Of a stretch of 64,000 bases of DNA, positions 57,999 to 64,000 are shown piece by piece (within the stretch, counting starts at the first letter, position 1; each line of letters opens with the position of its first letter). The translations under genes were made by a program, and so were the position numbers. The notes under the pieces were generated by a model. It searched no databases. It saw only the letters and a program-made list of their open reading frames with translations, and was not told the DNA's origin. Origin of the DNA: Selaginella moellendorffii (lineage: Eukaryota; Streptophyta; Lycopodiopsida; Selaginellales; Selaginellaceae); the NCBI RefSeq assembly GCF_000143415.4, contig NW_003314295.1:1467834-1531833 (forward strand). The letters are read 5' to 3'.

Positions 57999-60173
57999 TT
58001 AGGGTTCTTGGGCAGCAGCGTAAATGTTGGCCATGAGAACGCATGGGACGTCGCCGCGATCGCTGCCCAGCTTCTCGAATGCGAGCTTCCCAACCTCCAC
58101 ATTCCTCCACTTCGCGCTCGCGCCCAGCAGCGTCTTCCAAGTCACTGGGTTGGCGACGAACGGCATGCTCCTGGCCATGGCCACCGCCTCGTCCAGGAGA
58201 TTGGCCCTCCCCAGCGCGTCCACCACGCAGTGGTAGTGCTCGATCTCCGGGGCGATGCCGTAGCGCTCTCGCATCGCCCGGAAGAGCCCGCGGCATTGCT
58301 CCACCATCCCTGCGTGGCTGCAAGCCGTGAGGATGGAGAGGAAGATCACTCGGTTTGGATGGATACCTTCGTCGCGCATCGTTCCAAACAGCTCCAGCGC
58401 GCGATCCGTGTCCCCCTGGCGAGCGTATCCCGCGAGGATCGCCCCCCAAGTCACCGAGTTCCGGCTCTCCGGCTCCAGCGACGCGAAGATCATCTCCGCC
58501 TCCGCCATGGCTCCACACTTCGCGTAGAAGGCGACGAGGCTGTTTGCGACGAACTGGTGGTGCTCGAGCTTGTACCGGCAGATCTGCGCGTGGATGTTCT
58601 TGCCGGAGTCGAGAGCCGCCGTGTTGCTGCACGCCACCAAGGTGGCGACGAAGGTCTGAGGATTTGGAGCGCAACCGCGACGCTGCATTTGCTGGAAGAG
58701 ATCGAGAGCGAGCTTTCCATGGCCGTTTTCTGCGTAGCCGAGTATGAGAGAAGTCCAAGAAACCACGTCGTGATTTACCATCCGATCGAAGGCTCGCTGA
58801 GCGTCCAGCATGCTTCCACACTTGGCGTACATCTCCACCACCGCGCTGGCCAGGAACAAGTCGGAAGAAAGATCAAAGCCAGCGTAACATGCTGCTTGAG
58901 AGTGGATCGCCATCCCCCTGTCAAGGCAGCTCAGTTTCGCAAGATCTGATCCAGGGTCGAGCTCCTTGCCTTGTTTCGCAGCCATAGTCGCACAGGCCGA
59001 TAGCGCGGCAATGAAAGTCCGGGAGTTTGGAAGGCAGGCGCTGGAATCTCGCAGGAACTCGAACAGCTCTAGCGCAAGCTCGCTCTCGGAATTCTTTACG
59101 TGACCGAGTATCAAACTCGTCCAGGAAACCACGTCGTGGCAAGGCATCCTGTCAAAAACACATCGAGAATCCATCACGCTCCCACTCTCGGCATACAAAT
59201 CCACGAGAATACTTGCCAGGCACGTCTGCGACTCGAATCCACTCCTCGCAGCATCGGCATGGATCTCCATACACTTCTCCAGACTCCCCAGCTTCACAAG
59301 AACGCCATCGATTTCTCTGTGCTCTTCGCTCTCTGCCAAGCCAAAACAAGCCATTAGCGCTGCCACAAAAGTTCTAGCGTTTGCTTCGCAGCAGCCTCTA
59401 GAAGTTCTTACGTGAGTGAAGATCTCGAGAGCTAGATCGTTGTCCCCGTTTGCTCCATATCCCACGATGAGAGAGTTCCAGGAAACCATGTCATGCCAAG
59501 GCATGGTATCGAAAGCCAAGCGAGCATCCACCATGCTTCCACACTTGGCATACAAATTCACCAAAGCATTCCCCACAAAAGTGTCTGAGAGGGAGCCCGT
59601 GATCTTAGCTCGAGCATGGATTTCCATTCCCTTCTCCAGGATGTAGCTCCTGTGTTCCTCGTTCTTGGAAATCTTCGCTGCCATCGCCGTGCAAGCCATG
59701 AGAGCAGCGAGATAGGTTCTAGCGTTTGCCTCGCACCCCTCACGCAGCATCCGCTGGAACGATCCAAAAGCCTGCTCGAAATCCCCATTCTCTACATACC
59801 CCATGATCAAGGAATTCCACGACACAGTGCTGTGCCGCGGCATTCGATCGAACACCGCGTAGCTCTCGGCCATGGCCCTGCATTTCGTGAAGGCATTGAC
59901 GGCGCTGTTGGCGACGAAGAGATTCGAGTAGAGGCCGGTCTCCACGGCATCGCGGTGGATCCTCCGGCAGCTCTCCAAATCCCCGGACGGAACACATGCC
60001 CTGAGCGCGATGAGGATCAAATGCGCCAGCGCAGCGTGCCCTGGCTGCTCGATCAATGAATGTTGTGATACGAACCTGAAAATCCTGCGAGCCTGATACA
60101 TACATTTTCTAGTTCTAGGAGAATCCAAGAACCCTAATCTGGAAACCCTAATATACAAAAGGTAAAAGTTCAT
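57999..60173 (-). CDS. Pentatricopeptide repeat protein, PLS class with short E-type end
   Basis: An intronless frame of about 724 codons holds around a dozen PPR units, recognisable by VSWNSLIMGYVENGD, LVNLYAKCGSMVDARLAFD, VSWTSLILGHVKNSE and VTWGAILAGYARQGD. It ends in an E-type stretch (EHYHCVVDALGRANLLDEA, TWKTLLGASAKW, VLMANIYAAAQEP) with no DYW domain. Such proteins bind organellar RNA for editing, splicing or stability. The first ATG is 60173; a second at 60105 is plausible, because two telo-box motifs (AACCCTAAT, about 60128-60152) between them look like promoter or 5' UTR. Fragments of a close relative occur at 0.5-1.0 and 60.6-61.0 kb. Confidence 0.92.
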   Translation of the reverse strand: MNFYLLYIRVSRLGFLDSPRTRKCMYQARRIFRFVSQHSLIEQPGHAALAHLILIALRACVPSGDLESCRRIHRDAVETGLYSNLFVANSAVNAFTKCRAMAESYAVFDRMPRHSTVSWNSLIMGYVENGDFEQAFGSFQRMLREGCEANARTYLAALMACTAMAAKISKNEEHRSYILEKGMEIHARAKITGSLSDTFVGNALVNLYAKCGSMVDARLAFDTMPWHDMVSWNSLIVGYGANGDNDLALEIFTHVRTSRGCCEANARTFVAALMACFGLAESEEHREIDGVLVKLGSLEKCMEIHADAARSGFESQTCLASILVDLYAESGSVMDSRCVFDRMPCHDVVSWTSLILGHVKNSESELALELFEFLRDSSACLPNSRTFIAALSACATMAAKQGKELDPGSDLAKLSCLDRGMAIHSQAACYAGFDLSSDLFLASAVVEMYAKCGSMLDAQRAFDRMVNHDVVSWTSLILGYAENGHGKLALDLFQQMQRRGCAPNPQTFVATLVACSNTAALDSGKNIHAQICRYKLEHHQFVANSLVAFYAKCGAMAEAEMIFASLEPESRNSVTWGAILAGYARQGDTDRALELFGTMRDEGIHPNRVIFLSILTACSHAGMVEQCRGLFRAMRERYGIAPEIEHYHCVVDALGRANLLDEAVAMARSMPFVANPVTWKTLLGASAKWRNVEVGKLAFEKLGSDRGDVPCVLMANIYAAAQEP

Positions 60174-60298
60174 TAAGACTTCCAAAGCTTTCCACAACAA
60201 ACAATAATACCTATGCTCATCTATGTTTCTTCATAAACTATGGCAAAGAAACTGCTGTATATTACAGCTTGTTTGCTAATCACTTCACGTTTTAAGAA

Positions 60299-60400
60299 AT
60301 GGTGTTTTAGAAGAGCATGATATGTGTTTTTTTTCTTGAGTTGCAAACCCAGATCAAAACCAGTTCTTGAGATGCAAACCCAGATCAAAACCAGCATTTT
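60299..60400 (+). pseudogene. Signal-peptide relic of the 8-cysteine family
   Basis: AAATGGTGTTTTAG then GCATGATATGTGTTTTTTTT mirrors the start of the peptide genes with an immediate stop. It runs into a 30-bp tandem duplicate (GTTGCAAACCCAGATCAAAA and its neighbour, 60335-60391). Confidence 0.5.
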
Positions 60401-60639
60401 CTGCTTGAGGATTCAGTTTCGCGAGATTTCTAGGGTCAAGCTTCACTCACATAAGCTGGGAAGCAAACGTTAGAACTTCTGTCACAGCGCTTTGGCTTGG
60501 CTGAATCAAGAGCATATAAATCTAAAAGAATACTTGCCAGGCACATCTGCAACTCAATTTCATGATCTTTGTACACTTACAGGCTCTCCACCCTCATCGA
60601 TTTCTATATGCTGAGTGGGCATGATGGGTTCTTGATGTA

Positions 60640-60970
60640 TTTTTGACAGGATGTCTTGCCATGACTTGGTCTTCTGGACGAGTTTCATATTTGGTCACGT
60701 GAAAAACTTTGAGAATGAGCTTGCTCTAGAGGTGCTTGAGTTCATGCACGAGTCTGGTGCCTGCCTTTCAAATTCTCATGGATTTCATTGCTGCACTATT
60801 GGTCTGTGGAATGATGAGAGCTATATTGCTGTCTTATTTGCTCTAAGAGCTTTCTAGTGATGCCAAGGTGGTATTAAAAACCAAGTGAGCATTCATTATG
60901 CTTTTGCACTTGGCATTCAAATTTAAAAGTATTCTCCATAGCTTGAGCATGTATTTCCATTTCCTTCTAC
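60640..60970. pseudogene. Rearranged PPR-gene relic, copy 2
   Basis: The plus-strand part (60651-60850) reads MSCHDLVFWTSFIFGHVKN, then FENELALEVLEFMHESGACL, the counterpart of CHDVVSWTSLILGHVKN in the intact gene. The part at 60860-60965 reads on minus (NAKCKSIMNAHLVF). The inverted arrangement equals that of relic copy 1. Confidence 0.7.
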
Positions 60971-61108
60971 AGGATATCACTCTTGTGTACCTTTGCCTCA
61001 TACACCTTTAACCCTCCAAGTGTTAAAATTATAAAGCTAAATCTGAAAATCTCATCATCTCTACTATATATTTCAGCTTGTTTGTTTCACTTCATTCTAG
61101 GAAGAAAT

Positions 61109-61303
61109 GGAGTTTTCTAAAAGCATGATATGTGTTTTTCTGGTGATTTTTACTCTAGTTGCAAATTCTAAAGATGCAAACTTAGAAATTATACCCAGCA
61201 AGAAAGCTCTATGAAAGTTCCTATAATAACAGGTTGCTCATGTTCTATATTTTATTGTCTTGATCCATACATAACATGCAATTGTACCTCTAAGAAATAA
61301 ATG
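61109..61303 (+). pseudogene. 8-cysteine peptide pseudogene next to the PPR relic
   Basis: It starts MEFSKSMICVFLVIFTLVAN with KDANLEIIPSKKAL, then stops because of a one-base insertion. Downstream bases still encode CSCSIFYCLDPYITCNC in another frame. It is the counterpart of the intact gene at 1248 in the same context. Confidence 0.75.
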
Positions 61304-61381
61304 TTATTTATTACTATTAACTACATTCATAAAGCTAATAAATTTTTTTTGCAATTCTTAAACTTGGTCAATCTCTCAAGC

Positions 61382-61770
61382 TAGATGGTTAATGGAGTGG
61401 CCCAATGCTCCAGTTTCAATAACAGCCACTACACATCCATAAGCAGCCTCAATGACAAAGGATTAGTAATATCAACTCCAGCCATATCGCTCTCTATCAA
61501 ATGCCTAAATCTTGAGAAGGCGTTCAAGTTGTAGCTCCAAATCACTAACACCAATATCCAGCTATAGAAAATTCCCTTTTGCAGGCAAGAGTAAGGAAAT
61601 ATGATTAGCCACTCAGATGACCATGGCAAGTAAGATCTAGTTATATGTCATCCATCCCAGGCAAATATTGGAGGAGGAGTATACTCGTATGCCTATGTGG
61701 ACAGCTAATGGTAGTGTAGATCTTTGATCAAAACCAATAACCCAAGATTGACTCTTGCAAGCAAGTTCAA
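61382..61770 (+). pseudogene. Decayed DUF7796-like gene fragment
   Basis: Bases 61395-61660 track 42610-42965 of the intact gene (ACTCCAGCC-CATCGCTCTC, CAGCTCCAAATCAC-AACACC, AAATTCCCTTTTGC, ATGACCATGGC) with many changes. A piece matching 42355-42415 lies after it (61714-61770), so the order is rearranged. Confidence 0.65.
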
Positions 61771-62143
61771 GTGAGCCTTTTTATATTAATCAATTCACAA
61801 AGCACTCTTTTATTTTTGTCTTTTGGCACTCTTTTGCTTCACACTCGTCGTTGGCTACTAGAATATCATTACAAGACACAAATATGATTGTAGTGTTATA
61901 GGGGTATAACCTCACTATAGACTCAAAATCCCATAGAAAGACACTTGAAAAATACCATTGAAAAATGCATTCTATCATCCAATTTCACACTCTAAATATA
62001 TCTAAGAATATCCCTAGAATCATACCCATGCTCTACAGAGGATTACCCTCACCGAGAACCTATGGTCTACAAGTTGGAAAGGAATGGCATAAGTTTTACA
62101 TGGTAATAAAGAAATGATGGATGGATGATGAGGGAAATGGGGT
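61771..62143. other. AT-rich sequence between relics and the Helentron
   Basis: Nothing is recognised here. It may include the 3' terminus of the Helentron, but I could not identify a terminal hairpin. Confidence 0.4.
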
Positions 62144-64000
62144 TTAAAAGAAGAAATGACAAGACTTAAATAAAATAAATTGCTGCGCATTGCATTGCAG
62201 CAACGTTTGGTTTGCTTTTTTTAAAAAAATATTTTTTATTATGATATATAATTTGTTATGATCTGTCCAATATGCAGGTGCTATAACTGCTTTTGTATAT
62301 ATTATATCTTTTATCCATATATGATCTATTAATTTATTATTACATGTATTGTGTTTTATTATTTGTATATATCCTTCTTTCTCCATTATTGTTTGAAGTG
62401 GTTTTACTTCTTCTATTTGGTAGTCAATATTAAAATCTCCTGTAATTATTACTGGTTTTTTATTATCTATTTTCTGTATATAGTTTTGTAGTTGTTTTAT
62501 GAATATATGTATATTTGTTCCAGGTTTTCTATGTAAATTTATTATCTGTAATTGTTTTTAATTTTTTTCTAGTGATACATATGACATTGCCATTGTTTCT
62601 GTTTTTAAATGTTCTACTATTTCTGGTTTGTAGTCATTTGTATGCAGTATTGTTATATGTGGGGGTTGTTCATGTATATATGATTTATATTTATTAAAAT
62701 ATAAATCCTCATGTTTTTGTGTTCTTACTTCTTGCATACATATTATATCTGATGTTAATAATTGTGAATCACTCTTTATATCTTCTTGATGTGCAGTAAT
62801 AGATCTTGTATTTAGAACTTGTATAATTGTTTGGTTAGCTTTTTTTTCTTCTTGTAAATCTATTAAATCAATTTGCCATGGTGCTTCTGTTGTCATTCTT
62901 ATTATTTCTTTAGCTGCATCTTTGTTGATTTTAATATGTTTATGTTGAATTGGTCTATATAAATGTATCCCTTTTAGTGTTTGTGCTTTTGATAATGCAG
63001 TATATGCTTGTCTTGGATATTTTGTTTTATATGGGTCATATCTTAATTGCATAACTATTGATCCTTGTGCTCTATGTATTGTTCTTCCTGCGCATGGTTG
63101 TACTGGAAATTGGGTTCTACTTATAACATAGTTTTTATTTTTAGTAATATTTATTGTTCTTCTTATTTTTTTTATTGGTGTCCAGTTTTTTTCATTATTT
63201 TGCTTTATTGTTATGTTTTCTTTAGCTCTTGTTTTTTCACCTATTTTTATATTTGGGAATTCTATCCACATTATTTGTTCTTCTTCAATCTGGGTTACAT
63301 ATTGTAATATTCCATCTGCTCCATTTACTAGTCCATCTTCTGTTGCTATATTTTGTGTTATTTCAATTGCCATTTTCTTTTTCAAATGTAATATTTTATG
63401 TAGTCCTTGTGTTTTTCTTGTGTCATCTGGCAGCGTGAAATGTGTAGGACAGGAATTTCCATGTTTGTCTTGTGCTTCTATAATTATATCTTTACCTTGT
63501 ATGTGTTGTATTATTTTTTCATTATGTTCTCTTACTTGTTCATTAGTTGCAAATATAGAGTAGTATTCTGTGTTATATGTATCTGTGGTGATTTGTTTAT
63601 TTATATATTCTAGTTCTTTATCTGTTTGCTCTCCTATTTTTATTTTATTTAAAGCTTTTATAAAGATTATATCATCTTTTTGCCTCATTATTTCAGTAAG
63701 TTCATAGATTTTAAAATTATTTTTCCATGGGTGGTGTATGGAGACATCATTTTCAGGTCTATATGTTTTTGTTGAATAAATTGGTGCTTCAAATGTAGGA
63801 TTTAATTGATAGAAATCACCTATAAATATACAATCCATCCCACCAAAGTCTATTCCATATGTTGTTTTGAAGCTTTCACATCTTCTATTTATATCTTGTA
63901 GCATTTTTATACTTACCATTGATATTTCATCTATTACTAAACATTTTATTGTTGAAAACTTTCTTTTATATTTATCTAATGTGTCATTTGTTAATATTAT
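62144..64000 (-). mobile_element. Helentron: Pif1-type helicase fused to an EEP endonuclease, 3' part
   Basis: The minus frame is open from the window edge. It shows helicase motif II (VIDEISMVS), GDFYQLNP, and late motifs CAGRTIHRAQGSIV and YTALSKAQTLKGIHL, typical of Pif1 helicases of the Helitron group. It continues into an endonuclease/exonuclease/phosphatase domain (VLNTRSITAHQEDI, IICMQEV, then IITGDFNID, DHIWI and WTDHNKLYI). Helicase plus endonuclease is the Helentron layout; a Rep domain would lie beyond 64000. One in-frame TAA (62558-62560) separates the two parts of the endonuclease, so this copy is one base change from open. Codon use is extremely AT-rich, unlike the neighbouring genes. 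Confidence 0.85.

Noticed and set aside
58008-59142. Long plus-strand and other-frame ORFs opposite the PPR gene
   Set aside because: They are GC-rich shadows of the clearly coding minus-strand PPR frame.

Overview
The window looks like lycophyte nuclear DNA, most likely Selaginella (S. moellendorffii-like). This is inferred from very short introns (mostly 37-60 nt), tightly packed housekeeping genes, an intron-poor PLS-class PPR gene, plant-type CCC and PFK genes, and nested LTR retroelements. Spliced models were built by hand: the cation-chloride cotransporter (13 exons, 979 codons), phosphofructokinase (13 exons, 593 codons), a 3-exon Golgi-type protein (405 codons), a two-exon transposase (1029 codons) and an 11-exon giant transposon gene (1681 codons). 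All keep frame across every junction.

Layout. 1-2.36 kb: a PPR-gene relic and a small secreted 8-cysteine peptide gene. 2.36-33.95 kb: one nested block of mobile elements. The outermost is an LTR element (LTRs 2362-3515 and 32800-33952, flanks GGAAT/GGAAT, PBS and PPT visible) with no recognisable genes. It contains a solo LTR of its own family (TSD GAGTG) and a gypsy chromovirus (8712-31726, TSD ATACT) on the minus strand. The chromovirus contains a 594-bp TRIM (TSD GTATG) and, splitting the reverse transcriptase, a 13.2-kb DNA element with perfect 20-bp terminal inverted repeats (15156-28368). 33.95-37.7 kb: strongly decayed, AT-shifted retroelement relics. 37.7-43.3 kb: the CCC gene and a DUF7796-like gene, divergent around a shared promoter. 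42.9-51.9 kb: a tandem duplication of about 2.6 kb carrying 8-cysteine peptide genes and pseudogenes; its second copy is interrupted by a PIF/Harbinger-like transposon. 53-55.3 kb: a broken F-box/LRR gene and a relic of the PFK 3' end. 55.3-60.2 kb: PFK and PPR genes in tandem on the minus strand. 60.2-61.8 kb: relics of the same PPR / Cys-peptide / DUF7796 module. 62.1-64 kb: the 3' part of a Helentron (Pif1-type helicase plus endonuclease), cut by the window edge.

The most unusual system is the 13.2-kb TIR element. It encodes (i) a DDE/RNase-H-like transposase of the HTHEDVD type and (ii), divergently, one giant protein joining a ParB-like domain, a degenerate N6/N4-methyltransferase-like domain, an acidic linker and an FCP1-like HAD domain. 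About 25 copies of a 24-nt palindrome (half-site AATGGCRTGWGG plus its complement) lie inside the element; I saw none outside it. In the giant gene, four very short introns (38, 47, 49 and 54 nt) each consist largely of one palindrome placed just before the acceptor AG, and other copies are translated within exons. The palindromes may be introner-like, or may be binding sites for the ParB-like protein; both ideas are inference.
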